Shown here: positions 9,737 to 18,865 of the stretch, piece after piece
Layout of the letters: each line of letters begins with the position of its first letter
Numbering within the stretch: position 1 is the stretch's first letter
Assembly (NCBI GenBank): GCA_963801185.1
Contig: CAWDDW010000002.1
Span: 272,717-336,716, forward strand
Source of the DNA: Palsa-601 sp963801185
GTDB taxonomy: Bacteria; Actinomycetota; Acidimicrobiia; Acidimicrobiales; Bog-793
Direction: 5' to 3'
Length of the DNA stretch: 64,000 nucleotides
Translations under genes and position numbers: made by a program
Notes under the pieces: generated by a model
Database searches by the model: none
The model's input: the letters and a program-made list of their open reading frames with translations, nothing else
Told to the model about the DNA's origin: nothing

Positions 9737-11491
9737 TCAATGTCGCCAACCAGCGTGCACTTTGGCCGGGGGAAAGACCTCCTGGGCTGAGGTGCTCAGC
9801 CACGTTGGGCCTCCGGTGTACGCCTCCACCAGCCACCGGTCGCCATCCTGGGGGGCTCCGGTGGGTCCCGGCGGATAGAGGGTGACCGTCTCCGTGGCGT
9901 GAGGGCCGAGCACCACCGGCCGGTGGGTCTCGGTCGTCCAGAACCCAGCGAGAGTGTTTCCCGTGTTGACCATGAAGTGGGGAGTGAGACGGTTGCCGGT
10001 TCGATTCTTCACGGTCACGGTGACGGAGTACAGCGAGCGTTCGAGTGGGGAGGTGGCGATGCTGCGGAGGGTCAGCTGCAGTGGCGGGCCGGCAAAAGCC
10101 AGCACGGACGTCAGCACCACGCCGATAGCCGGCACGATCACTGCGATCGAGGACCAACTCAGTAGCCGGCGTCGCGTGGTCTCCCCAGCCAGGTCCGGCT
10201 GCCGGGACGCGCTCCGCACGGAGAGAGCAGCGATTAGCGCTGCCGGGAAGAGGTCCATCAGGTAGCTCGCCAGGCTCCGTGGCGCGAAAAAGAGCGGGAT
10301 AGGGACAAGCAGCAGCCAGACGCGCTTCAGGTACGGATACCAGCGCACGTAAGCCGCGATGGTCGCCAGCATGGCAACTCCACCGGCGAGGCTGAGCATC
10401 GGCAGCTCGACGCCGCCGGTCACTCCGTGAGTAGCGAGGGCGACCAGTCCTTGTCCGTTTGCCACGAGCCCACCCACCAGCGGGGTCAGCGTGCCCCGGA
10501 CCCACGCCGTGGGTTGCCAGATGACGAACGGTAGGTTCACCAGGGCGAACACGGCAAAGACGATCGACAGATAGCGCAGAACGATCGGGACCGCCGGTCG
10601 GCCGGCACGGCGCGCTTCGAGGAAGATCCCGACCGCCAGCAGCGGCACGCAGAACCATGGCGTCTGTTTGACGGTGCAAGCGAGCCCGAGCGCGACTGGT
10701 CCCAACCACCTCGCCAGTCCGGCACCGCGTCCCTGACCGAATCGGTCCCAGCGCCAGACCGCCAGGACCAGGAACGGGAGGAAGACGGCATCCGTCCCGC
10801 CCGAGGAGAAGGTCCCCAAGTAGAACCCCGTGACCGCGAGCAATGCGGCCAACCACCGAAGCGATGTCGGGAGGAGCGCGAAGACGAGGATGATGGTCGC
10901 CAGCCACGCGACGATGTCAACCCAGTCGATGACCATGTGGTGGAAGCCCAGCCCCATCGCGAGTGCGTCGATGATCGCCGAGCCCGCGGGATAGGAGAAC
11001 TGGGACACATGTCCACCGGTGACGGTGTATGTCCAGAAGCTGGAGGGCACGCTCAGGAACTTCGCGGCGCCCGACATCGACATCACGTAGGGATCCACGC
11101 CGTGAATCAGCGCGCGCGCTGCGATTTGCTGGAATGCGGCGGAGTCGGTGCTATAGAACGACCGCGTGTGGATCACGATGGTTTCGGGGAAGATCGTCGC
11201 GACCAGCGCCGACAGGAATCCCAGACGCTGGAAGAGTCGCGAGCGGGGACTCCTGGTGGTCCAACAGAATACGGTGCCCATCAAGCCGCCGACGATCATC
11301 GCCACCGACAAGACGACGGCGACCGGCGACCACCACCAGTAGCTGCTCACGTTGACCCCTGCGATGAGGACTGCCAACCACACCAGGCTCCATGCTGCTC
11401 GTTCCACCATGTACATGTCCCCGGTGTCGAGCCTGGAAGATCTTGTGCGGACGGCGTCAAGGTTCTCAGGGAGCTCCTTGACGTCGGTCAT
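9737..11491 (-). CDS. Polytopic membrane protein, GT-C glycosyltransferase-like
   Basis: About 585 residues starting at ATG 11491; the frame continues upstream to 11554, but that stretch looks unlike a leader. At least ten hydrophobic helices occupy residues 30-460. A periplasmic loop with TDSAAFQQIAARALIHGVDPYV follows the first helices, the position where GT87/DUF2029-type mannosyl or arabinosyl transferases carry an acidic catalytic loop. A soluble C-terminal beta domain (about 480-585) is predicted to face outside. The family link is by topology and the loop-1 pattern only. The likely role is transfer of a polyprenyl-linked sugar to envelope glycans. Confidence 0.6.
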   Translation of the reverse strand: MTDVKELPENLDAVRTRSSRLDTGDMYMVERAAWSLVWLAVLIAGVNVSSYWWWSPVAVVLSVAMIVGGLMGTVFCWTTRSPRSRLFQRLGFLSALVATIFPETIVIHTRSFYSTDSAAFQQIAARALIHGVDPYVMSMSGAAKFLSVPSSFWTYTVTGGHVSQFSYPAGSAIIDALAMGLGFHHMVIDWVDIVAWLATIILVFALLPTSLRWLAALLAVTGFYLGTFSSGGTDAVFLPFLVLAVWRWDRFGQGRGAGLARWLGPVALGLACTVKQTPWFCVPLLAVGIFLEARRAGRPAVPIVLRYLSIVFAVFALVNLPFVIWQPTAWVRGTLTPLVGGLVANGQGLVALATHGVTGGVELPMLSLAGGVAMLATIAAYVRWYPYLKRVWLLLVPIPLFFAPRSLASYLMDLFPAALIAALSVRSASRQPDLAGETTRRRLLSWSSIAVIVPAIGVVLTSVLAFAGPPLQLTLRSIATSPLERSLYSVTVTVKNRTGNRLTPHFMVNTGNTLAGFWTTETHRPVVLGPHATETVTLYPPGPTGAPQDGDRWLVEAYTGGPTWLSTSAQEVFPPAKVHAGWRH

Positions 11492-11664
11492 TTCCGAGCT
11501 GAGCACTGGATTCAGTATGCCTCGCCCGAGGCGGAAGCAGATCGGCAGGACCACGGGAGTTCGCTGGGAGTTCGATTGAAGGAGCGGGCTCGCACGGGTT
11601 GCGCAGGTAGGTCGCCGCAGCTAAGGAAGGGGTCCGGGAACTCGTGACCGCCTGGTGCCGAGGT

Positions 11665-11820
11665 TCAGAACGAACGAACGGTTTGGTCTGCGTGAGGACG
11701 CCGGAAGACTTTGGCCAAGCCCAGGGCAACAAACACGACCAGTGCGCCCGGCAGCATCAGAGGTGCCAGCAGAATCACGCCAAGGAGGACCAGCACAAAC
11801 AACATTATGAACAGGGCCAT
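11665..11820 (-). CDS. Small membrane protein (51 aa)
   Basis: An ATG at 11820 preceded eight bases upstream by a strong GGAGGA ribosome binding site opens a 51-residue frame. It begins MALFIMLFVLVLLGVILLAP, continues with a second hydrophobic stretch around LVVFVALGLAKVF, and ends in a basic, soluble tail (RRPHADQTVRSF). The near-perfect ribosome site and coherent hydrophobic composition support it as real. It probably spans the membrane once or twice. Function unknown; it may be a regulator or partner of the neighbouring envelope proteins. Confidence 0.6.
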   Translation of the reverse strand: MALFIMLFVLVLLGVILLAPLMLPGALVVFVALGLAKVFRRPHADQTVRSF

Positions 11821-12162
11821 CAGTCTGTCCTCCAATCAGAATTGCTTCACCTCAAATCTTGGCTCTCCTTGTCGTTGCCCCGATAGGGCCATACGACCTT
11901 TCCGAACGTGGGCGGGTCCTCAGCCGAGCGCAACAGGTGTCTCCGATGTCTCGCCGCATCACACCCCCTCGCCCGCCGCCGGCGGAGCCCGCCAGCCAGC
12001 GCGATTTCTCGTCAGATGCTGCGTTCCAGAGGCGTTTGTTTCCAACCGCCGCGCGTACGAGCATCTGTCGACCGATGCTGGCCCGGCGCCGTGCGGCCTC
12101 GCGTCGGAGATGTGCAACGCTTCGGATCGGCGTTGCGGCAATGAAGGATGAGAGGACGCAGC
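11821..12162. other. Intergenic region between divergent genes
   Basis: About 340 bases separate the 51-residue membrane protein on the minus strand and the methyltransferase on the plus strand. Several overlapping open frames exist here, but they are Arg-rich readings of GC-rich DNA without ribosome sites. Promoters for both flanking genes must lie here. I see no convincing RNA gene or repeat. Confidence 0.5.
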
Positions 12163-12834
12163 ATGGATCGACAGGCTTGGCTCGCGGAGCGGCGTGCGGC
12201 TGTGGTGGCCTCGTACGACGCGGAGGCCCCGACCTACGACGACAACCCCTACCCCCTCGAGACGCAACTCGAGTGGGTCGCCCGACTGCTCGATAGCTGC
12301 CCGGCGGACGGAGTCGTGCTGGATGCACCGTGTGGCACTGGCAAGTACTTCTCAGTGGTGGCGGCGGCCGGTCATCGACTCGTCGGCGTCGACCAGTCGG
12401 CGGGCATGCTGGCCAAGGCGCGGGCGCAGGGCATCGCATCCTCGCTCGAACAGGTCGGGCTCCAAGAGCTTTCCTACGTCGACGAGTTCGATGCCGTCAT
12501 GACCATCGATGCGATGGAGAACATCTCTCCAGAGGATTGGCCGCGGGTCCTCGCGAATCTCCATCGTGCGGCGCGGCCGGGTGGTCTCGTCTACATCACG
12601 GTCGAGGAGCGCGACGACTCAGCCGTGGACGCGGCGTTTGAGTCGCTCATCGGGCGCGGCCTTCCGGTACTCCGTGGCGAGGTCATAGACGGCGATGTCG
12701 CCGGCTACCACTACTACCCAGGTCGTGAGCGTGTGATCGGCTGGTTGGCCGCAGAGGGGCTGGAGATCGTCGAAGAGGGCTTCAAACAGGAGGACGGTTG
12801 GGGCTATCGCCACCTGCTGCTTCGAGCGCTCTAA
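12163..12834 (+). CDS. Class I SAM-dependent methyltransferase
   Basis: About 223 residues. I prefer ATG 12163 (MDRQAWLAERR), which has a GAGAGGA site upstream, over the in-frame ATG at 12148. The Rossmann motifs are clear: motif I VVLDAPCGTGKY (about residues 53-64) binds S-adenosylmethionine, LVGVDQSAGML gives the acidic motif II residue, FDAVMTIDAMENI is motif IV, and AARPGGLVYITVEE is the post-motif strand. The N-terminal YDAEAPTYDDNPY helix is typical of small-molecule methyltransferases of the Methyltransf_11/25 group. The substrate cannot be told from sequence. It is monocistronic by spacing. Confidence 0.8.
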   Translation: MDRQAWLAERRAAVVASYDAEAPTYDDNPYPLETQLEWVARLLDSCPADGVVLDAPCGTGKYFSVVAAAGHRLVGVDQSAGMLAKARAQGIASSLEQVGLQELSYVDEFDAVMTIDAMENISPEDWPRVLANLHRAARPGGLVYITVEERDDSAVDAAFESLIGRGLPVLRGEVIDGDVAGYHYYPGRERVIGWLAAEGLEIVEEGFKQEDGWGYRHLLLRAL

Positions 12835-12918
12835 GGTCGGTGCAACAAGACGGTCCAAGACGGGACGAGATCGTACCGGAGAAAGGCAGGCGCAGGCGAC
12901 GACCCGGTTAACAGGGAC

Positions 12919-14865
12919 TCAGGCAGGAAGCTCGGTTACCGAGTTGGCGTAGGAGTTGACCACGAACAGGTCACCACCGCTCACGGCGAAGGCGTACGGG
13001 AAGTCGAACTGGTACCTCGAACTCGACAGCACCCTCACGAGCGCCCCGGTTGAGGCGTCGATCTCGGTGACCGTGTTGCCTTCGTAACCGTTCGCCACGA
13101 ACACATCGCCACCACTCTCGACCTCGGCATCGGGGTCCTGGAAGCGGTATTCCGCCCCGGAGATCACCCGGACGAGCGCCCCGGTTGAGGCGTCGATCTC
13201 GGTGACCGTGTTGGCTTCGTAACCGTTCGCCACGAACAGATCGCCGCCGCTCTCGACCATGGCATCAGGGCCAAAGAAACGGTATTCCGCCCCCTTGATG
13301 ACCCGCACGAGCGCACCGGTCGAGGCATTGAACTCGGTCACCGAGTTGCCGCCGTACCCATTGGCGACGAACAGGTCATCGCCATCCACCAGTAGGGCGG
13401 TCACCCCGTCCGTCAAGCCTTTGATCAACCGCACGAGCTTGCCGTTCGCAGCGTCGAGCTCGGTGATAGTGCTGCCTCCACCCGCAACGAACACGTCATT
13501 GCCGTACGCGACTATCACCTGTAAGTCCTGCAACTTGTCAGCCGAGGCCGAGATCAACCTCACGAACGCCCCGGTCGACACGTTCACCTCCGTCAGCCAG
13601 TTGCCCTCCAGGTTCGCCACGAAGAGGTGACTGCCGCTGACGGCTAACGCTTGCGGCTGATCGAACCGGTATGCCGCACCCTTGATGACCCGCACTAGCA
13701 TCCTGGTCGAAGCGTTGAACTCGGTCACCGAGTTGCCGCCGGACCCATTGGCGACGAACAGGTCGTCTCCGCTTTGTGCAATTGCGGAGGAGTCGATGAA
13801 GTCGTAGGGCGAACCGAACATCACCTTCACAAGGTCCCCGGTCGACGCGGCGAACTCCGTCACCGACCAACCCTCCCCGTTTGCCGCCCACACCTCTCCG
13901 CCGCTCACGACCACCGCGCCCACGTTGTTGAAGCGATACCGGGCGCCTGAGACCACGCGCACGAGCGCAGCGTTCGACGCGGTGACCTCGGTGACCGAGT
14001 TACCGGTGCCGTCCGCGACGAACAAGTCGCCGCCGGTAAGGGACAGCGCGCGCGGGTCGGTGAAGTCGTAGTGCGAACCGGAGATGACGCGCACGAGCTT
14101 GCCGGTGGCGGTGTCGAGCTCGGTCAGCGACTTGCCGGCTGTATTCGCCACGAACAAGTCGCTCCCGCTCAGGGCGAACGAGCGCGGATCGTCGAATTTG
14201 AACGGCGATGCCGAGATCACCCGCACAAGGGCCCCCGTAGAGGCACGCACCTCGGTGACCGACTTGTCGCCGAAGTTCGCCACGAACAAATCGCCCCTCG
14301 TCACGATCAAGGCATCGGGCGTCGCAAAATCGTCCGCAGCTGCGGAGATCACCCGAACGAGATGGCCGGTCGGGGTGCTGACCTCGGTGACCGACTTGCC
14401 TCCGGCATTGGCCACGAACAAGTCGCTTCCCGACACCGTCAGCGCCCTCGGGTAGTTGAACTTGTAGGACGATCCCGAGATCACCCGCACGAGGTCGCCT
14501 GTCGCGGTGCTCACCTCGGCGACGGTGTTGTTGTCATAGTTCGCCACGAACAGATCGTCGCCGCTCAACGCCACCGCGAAGGGGTCGTTGAACTTGTACT
14601 GCGGGCCAATGATCGTGCGGACGAACGCTCGGGTGGAGGTGTTGAACTCGACGAGGTCGTTGGCGCCCCCGTTCGCGACGAACAGGTCGTCCCCGCTGAC
14701 GGCGAACGCGTCCGGGGTGTCGAAACCCCAGCCGAATACGTGTACTCCCGTCGATCCGGAGCCTGCCATCGGCCGAGAACTAGCGGCCGATGCCGTCGCG
14801 ACCCACGTGCCGGTGAGGCCGGGCACGGCCAGGGCGGCGAGGAGCAGCCAGGAACGTTGCCTCAT
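12919..14865 (-). CDS. Secreted beta-propeller-like repeat protein (14 repeats)
   Basis: About 648 residues from ATG 14865, with GGGAG upstream. A signal peptide (MRQRSWLLLAALAVPGLTG, cleavage after ATASAA) is followed by fourteen tandem repeats of about 43 residues. Each has the core VSGDDLFVANG, then a polar loop, then VTEFNASTGALVRVIKG. This is the pattern of NHL/YVTN-type propeller blades. Fourteen repeats suit two seven-bladed rings. Repeats 12-13 are nearly identical, which shows recent duplication. No catalytic residues are evident, so a binding or surface role is likely. Frames on the opposite strand across this gene are shadows of the repeat. Confidence 0.75.
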   Translation of the reverse strand: MRQRSWLLLAALAVPGLTGTWVATASAASSRPMAGSGSTGVHVFGWGFDTPDAFAVSGDDLFVANGGANDLVEFNTSTRAFVRTIIGPQYKFNDPFAVALSGDDLFVANYDNNTVAEVSTATGDLVRVISGSSYKFNYPRALTVSGSDLFVANAGGKSVTEVSTPTGHLVRVISAAADDFATPDALIVTRGDLFVANFGDKSVTEVRASTGALVRVISASPFKFDDPRSFALSGSDLFVANTAGKSLTELDTATGKLVRVISGSHYDFTDPRALSLTGGDLFVADGTGNSVTEVTASNAALVRVVSGARYRFNNVGAVVVSGGEVWAANGEGWSVTEFAASTGDLVKVMFGSPYDFIDSSAIAQSGDDLFVANGSGGNSVTEFNASTRMLVRVIKGAAYRFDQPQALAVSGSHLFVANLEGNWLTEVNVSTGAFVRLISASADKLQDLQVIVAYGNDVFVAGGGSTITELDAANGKLVRLIKGLTDGVTALLVDGDDLFVANGYGGNSVTEFNASTGALVRVIKGAEYRFFGPDAMVESGGDLFVANGYEANTVTEIDASTGALVRVISGAEYRFQDPDAEVESGGDVFVANGYEGNTVTEIDASTGALVRVLSSSRYQFDFPYAFAVSGGDLFVVNSYANSVTELPA

Positions 14866-15108
14866 CGATGAGCACTCCCTCGTGTAGACGGGGGCGGATC
14901 GTAACGTGTGCCAGCTCAAGTGAAAGATCGCGTTTGTTAAATCGTTGTCAGGTGCGATGGCTGAGCTAAGTCCCAGATCCCGATCCGTACCTGGTCGCAG
15001 TGGGACAACCCTCGCGATGACCGACATCGCCACGGGCGTTTCCTGCTCGACATGGCTCCGCCTGCCCCGGGCCCACCGCCCCGCCGGAGACGTCAGGCCC
15101 GGATCGCG

Positions 15109-16798
15109 TCAGTTGTCAGAGCCGGTCTGCGAGAGGATCACTTCGAGCGGCGCGGGCCGGGCGAAGAGGTAACCCTGCGCCGCGTCTGCGTCGAGCGATC
15201 GGAGCACGTCTAGCTGCTCTTGGGTCTCTACGCCCTCGGCAATCACCGTGAGGCCGAGCTCATGGGAGAGTCGAATCACGGCCTCGACGAGCACGACGTC
15301 GGCGCTGATCACACCGAGACGGGAAACGAAGGACCGATCGATCTTGACGATGTCGACCGGTAGGTCCGTCAAGTAGCTGAGGGCCGAGTAGCCGATGCCG
15401 AAGTCGTCGATGGCGATCCGCACGCCTTTCGAGCGAAGCGTTGTGAGCGCGTCGTAACTGGCTGCGTCGTGTCTTGCGGTGATCATCGCAGTCTCGGTCA
15501 GCTCGAGGCAGACCGAGGACGGTTGGACGCCTGCTGTGCTGCATGCCTCAGTAAAACGGTCTATGAGCATCCTGTCGGTGAGCTGGTAGGGCGAGAGGTT
15601 GAGCGACATGAAGACGCCCGGGCTAGCGGAGAGTACCGACGCGAGGTCAGCGAGGCCCTGCTCAAGCACCCATGCGCCTATCGGCACGATCAGGCCGCAG
15701 TGCTCGGCGATTTCGATGAACTCCAAGGGGGCAACGAGTCCGTGCCCAGGACGATGCCAGCGAATAAGGGCCTCCATGCCGACTTGCTTGTCGGACCGGA
15801 GGTCGACAATCGGTTGGTAGTAGAGCTGGAATTGTGCTCCGAGCAGGCCCTGCCGTAGGGCCTGCTCGAGTTCGAAGCGCAATCTCGGCTGGTCGGGGAT
15901 GCGCGGGTCGAAGACGACAAGGCGGGGGTGCTCCTGGCCGGCCGCCTCGCCCATGGCTGCGAGCGCGTCGCGCAGCAGAATCTCGGCATCACGCTCGGAG
16001 GGCTCGGCCACTCGCAGGCCGAGTGCCGGCGCGAGGTCAACCTCGCCGAGCTGAGAGAGCTCGATGCTCTCTCCCAGATCCTCGATGATGTTGGCTGCGA
16101 ACACCTCTGCGGCATCCGCGCCGAGATCAGGATGAAGCACGGCGAAGGTCCTGCTGCCAAGCCTCGCGAGCATGTCACCCGGCGCGCAGGCGCGATCCAA
16201 GCGCTCCGCGACCTTCTCCATGACGGCGTACATCGCGGTCACACCGGCGAGACCCCCCGATCCGCTCGAGGCGATCGAACGCTATGACGACGACGACGAC
16301 TCGGCAGCCTTTCTGTTCGAGGGCGGTCTTCAGGTGCTCCAACAATGCCGGCCCCCCGGCTAGGCGACCTATCGCATCGTCGCCGAAATCGCCGGCGCGT
16401 CCCCGACCGAGGTCGAGTATCGAGTCGAGAACTGCGACCCTTCCGTCCCAGTTCACGATGTGAGAGGTGATCTCGATTTCGAAATCCTCCCCGGCTGCCG
16501 TGCGATGATGCCACGGGCCCGACCGACTGGTGGCTTCTCGATCGGACCGAATGTTTATCTCCAGGGGCCAGAACTCCTCGTCCGTACGGATGTCCGAGAT
16601 GCGCATTGACAAGAACTGCTCGTGTGAGTAGCCGTAGCGCTTGACGGCCGCTTCGTTGACCTCGAGGAATCGGAGACTGTCTTGCTCGTACACCCACATC
16701 GGCAACGGATTCGTGCCGAGCAGGAGCCGGAAGCCGGGCGGCGCGATACTCGGCGCGGTGTGCCGAGTATCGCGTTGGATCTCGTCCACTCCTCTCAC
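15109..16798 (-). CDS. PAS-GGDEF(degenerate)-EAL cyclic-di-GMP protein, interrupted by a frameshift
   Basis: Two frames make one protein. The upstream part (to about 16,260) has a PAS domain (FRLLLGTNPLPMWVYEQDS, NEAAVKRYGYS) and a PAC-like strand, then the start of a GGDEF-like domain. The downstream part continues it (MLARLGSRTFAVLHPDLG, a degenerate GGDEF signature) and ends in an EAL phosphodiesterase domain with EALIRWHRPGHG, LNLSPYQL, ELTETAMI, DDFGIGYSAL and KIDRSFV, so the metal-binding residues are present. The join falls on a six-base C run at 16,253-16,258. Removing one base gives a continuous reading (RIGG then LAGVTAMYAV). The start is unsure: GTG 16798 is proposed, and the frame is open to 17,071. 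The expected role is sensing through PAS with breakdown of cyclic di-GMP. Confidence 0.7.
16742..16774. repeat. 13-bp perfect inverted repeat (strong hairpin) near the PAS-EAL start
   Basis: CGCGATACTCGGC, a 7-base loop, then its exact reverse complement. It lies in the 5' part of the PAS-GGDEF-EAL frame, just after the proposed GTG start. It could be an operator or an attenuating mRNA hairpin, or show that the true start lies further in. Confidence 0.6.
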
Positions 16799-17149
16799 TG
16801 CCCCAGGCCCTTCACCGTCATCAATACATCGACCGCTTGTCCGGTGGGCTTGAGTCTCACTACCAGCCGCGCTGCGGCTCTTCAAGGGTAGTTTGCTGCC
16901 GTTTCCAGCCAGGACAGGAGCCGGGAGAGGCGTGACTGGAGCGGCGGGACGGGGGGCGGGCATGGGACGTGGCAGCCCGTTTCCCCGCTCCGGCGCCCCG
17001 TTCCTGCGCCTGGCACAGCCACCCTTGACGATCGAGGCGCGAGCGGCGGAGGATTGAACGGTCGATAACACCGGTCACGACGGAAACGCGAAGCCATGCT
17101 TAGCCTGTTCTCGTGCCGTGCGGGCCCCGGGGGAAGCGCCATCGGCGGC

Positions 17150-17360
17150 GAACTCCGGTCGGTGTCCACTCAGGCGGACACGATTCACTGGTCCTTGGCC
17201 GATGGGACCGGGGTGGAGATCCTCGACTTCGTGGACGCTTACTCCCGGCTGGTCACGGTCGCCGTCGTGCTGCCGGTGACGACTGCGGCCGACGTAGTGG
17301 CCGCGTTCTACCAGGGTGCAGGACGTTTCGGTCTTCCGGCTACGCGCATATCAAGGGATA
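17150..17360 (+). pseudogene. IS481-type transposase remnant (start of DDE domain)
   Basis: Translation gives TQADTIHWSLADGTGVEILD, then a strand VDAYSRLVTVAVV, then GAGRFGLPA. This is the beginning of an IS481/rve integrase catalytic domain with the first catalytic Asp in the QAD motif. The match ends abruptly after GLPA, before the second Asp and the Glu, and no HTH part precedes it. It is a dead fragment. The rest of the 17,072-17,593 interval shows nothing recognisable apart from the promoter for the next gene. Confidence 0.6.
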
Positions 17361-17593
17361 AGGGAGATAGGCACTCCGACGGCCCTTGTCCACAACTACC
17401 AGGGACTCATCGCGGAACTGCACCAGTCACTCAAGCAGTCAGGTGACATTTCATCGTATATCATTGGAACGCCTCCGGATTCCACACGCCCAGCTACCGG
17501 ATTGGTCCTTACCACCTACACACGGCCTCCTTGACGCCCATGGGGCTAGCCGTTATGGTCTAACCGTTAGCTATACGAGAGGCAGGGCGTGTC

Positions 17594-18118
17594 ATGCAGC
17601 AAGAGGTTGTGCTTGCGATGCTGGCGAAGGAGCCGTCACACGGTTACCAGCTGCGAGCGCGCCTCAACGACGCTCTGGGTCCCCTCGGCGACGAGATCAA
17701 CGCCGGACAGATCTACGTCACCTTGGGGCGCCTCGAGAAGTCCGGGCTCGTTGTCACCGAGACGAGCGAGTCGGCCTCGGAACGCTCAGACCGCAAGGTG
17801 TACGCCCTCACAGCCGCCGGTGAGGAACGGATCGCGGAGTGGCTGCACGAGGTCAACTGGCCGCGGCCGGATCTCGCCGAGTTCCACCTGAAGCTCGTCA
17901 CGGCCGCGGCGGCGAGGTTGGCAGACCCCATCGCCATCGTCGGGGCCCAACGGCGGGAGCTCTTGCGCAGGCTGCGGGCAGCGCAGCGTGCCGCACTGGA
18001 GGAGCCGGCCCACTCTGCGGCCGGCTTGCTCCTCGAAGGGATCGTGCTGCGTTTGCAGGCCGACCTGCGCTGGCTGGAGACCTGCGAGAGGGAATGGACC
18101 GAAAGAGGTGACCAATGA
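17594..18118 (+). CDS. PadR-family transcriptional regulator
   Basis: 174 residues. The N-terminal winged helix (residues 1-85) has VVLAMLAKEPSHGYQLRARL, then GQIYVTLGRLEKSGLV, then KVYALTAAGEERI, which is diagnostic of PadR. The C-terminal half is the helical dimerisation domain. The stop overlaps the ABC ATPase start by four bases (ATGA), so it is translationally coupled to the exporter. PadR proteins of this layout usually repress their own operon and respond to the exported drug or envelope stress. The start is preceded by GAGAGGCAGGG. Confidence 0.85.
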   Translation: MQQEVVLAMLAKEPSHGYQLRARLNDALGPLGDEINAGQIYVTLGRLEKSGLVVTETSESASERSDRKVYALTAAGEERIAEWLHEVNWPRPDLAEFHLKLVTAAAARLADPIAIVGAQRRELLRRLRAAQRAALEEPAHSAAGLLLEGIVLRLQADLRWLETCEREWTERGDQ

Positions 18119-18865
18119 CGACCGTCGCGACAACAACCTTGAGTGCTCGAGGCCTCAAGAAGTACTACGGGAGAGGAGCCGGCCTCGTACGTGCCGTCGA
18201 TGGCGTCGATCTCGACATCGAGCCAGGCGAGACGGTGGCGATCATGGGGCCGAGCGGCTGTGGCAAGTCGACGGTGCTCCATCTCCTGAGCGGCCTCGAC
18301 CGTCCGACCGACGGCGAGGTGCGGCTGAAAGGACGTCGGGTTGACAACCTGGGCGAGCGGCAACTCGCTCGGTTGCGGAGGGAGAAGGTGGGCGTCGTCT
18401 TCCAGGCGTTCCACCTCGTTGACGAGCTGCACGGCGCGCGAGAACGTCGAGCTTCCCGCGTTGCTGGCGGGACGCTCGCCGAAGTTCGCTCGTCGCCGTG
18501 CGACCGAGCTGCTCGACCGTGTCGGTCTCGCCGACCGGGCTCGCCACCTCCCCTCGGCCTTGTCCGGTGGGCAGCGCCAGCGAGTGGCCATTGCTCGGGC
18601 GCTCGCCAACGACCCCGCCGTCGTGTTCGCCGACGAGCCCACGGGCAATCTGGACAGCAGCGCCACTCTCGAGGTGCTCAAGCTGTTCGAGGACCTGCAC
18701 GCCTCCGAGCTCACCATCGTGGTCGTCACGCACGACGAGCGAATCGCGGCGACCGCAGATCGCCTGATCTCGATGCGCGACGGCGCTTTCGTCGACGAGA
18801 CCCGCCTGTCGGGCGGCTCGTCCGGGCGGTTGGGCGCGCTGTTCGCCGTCGAGCTGGATGCCTGA
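18115..18865 (+). CDS. ABC transporter ATPase (LolD/MacB type), single-base frameshift
   Basis: The first frame has an N-terminal strand, VDGVDLDIEPGETVAI and the Walker A GPSGCGKST (about residues 42-50), then VGVVFQAFHLVDEL with the Q-loop. It then shifts to the other frame, which continues with TARENVELPALLAG, the signature LSGGQRQRVAIARAL, Walker B VVFADEPTGNLD and the switch His VVVTHD. The indel is an extra base near 18,430; dropping it restores LTARENVELP, as expected in this family. All catalytic motifs are intact across both parts. It forms an exporter with the following permease and is controlled by the PadR gene it overlaps. The break may be a sequence error. Confidence 0.75.
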
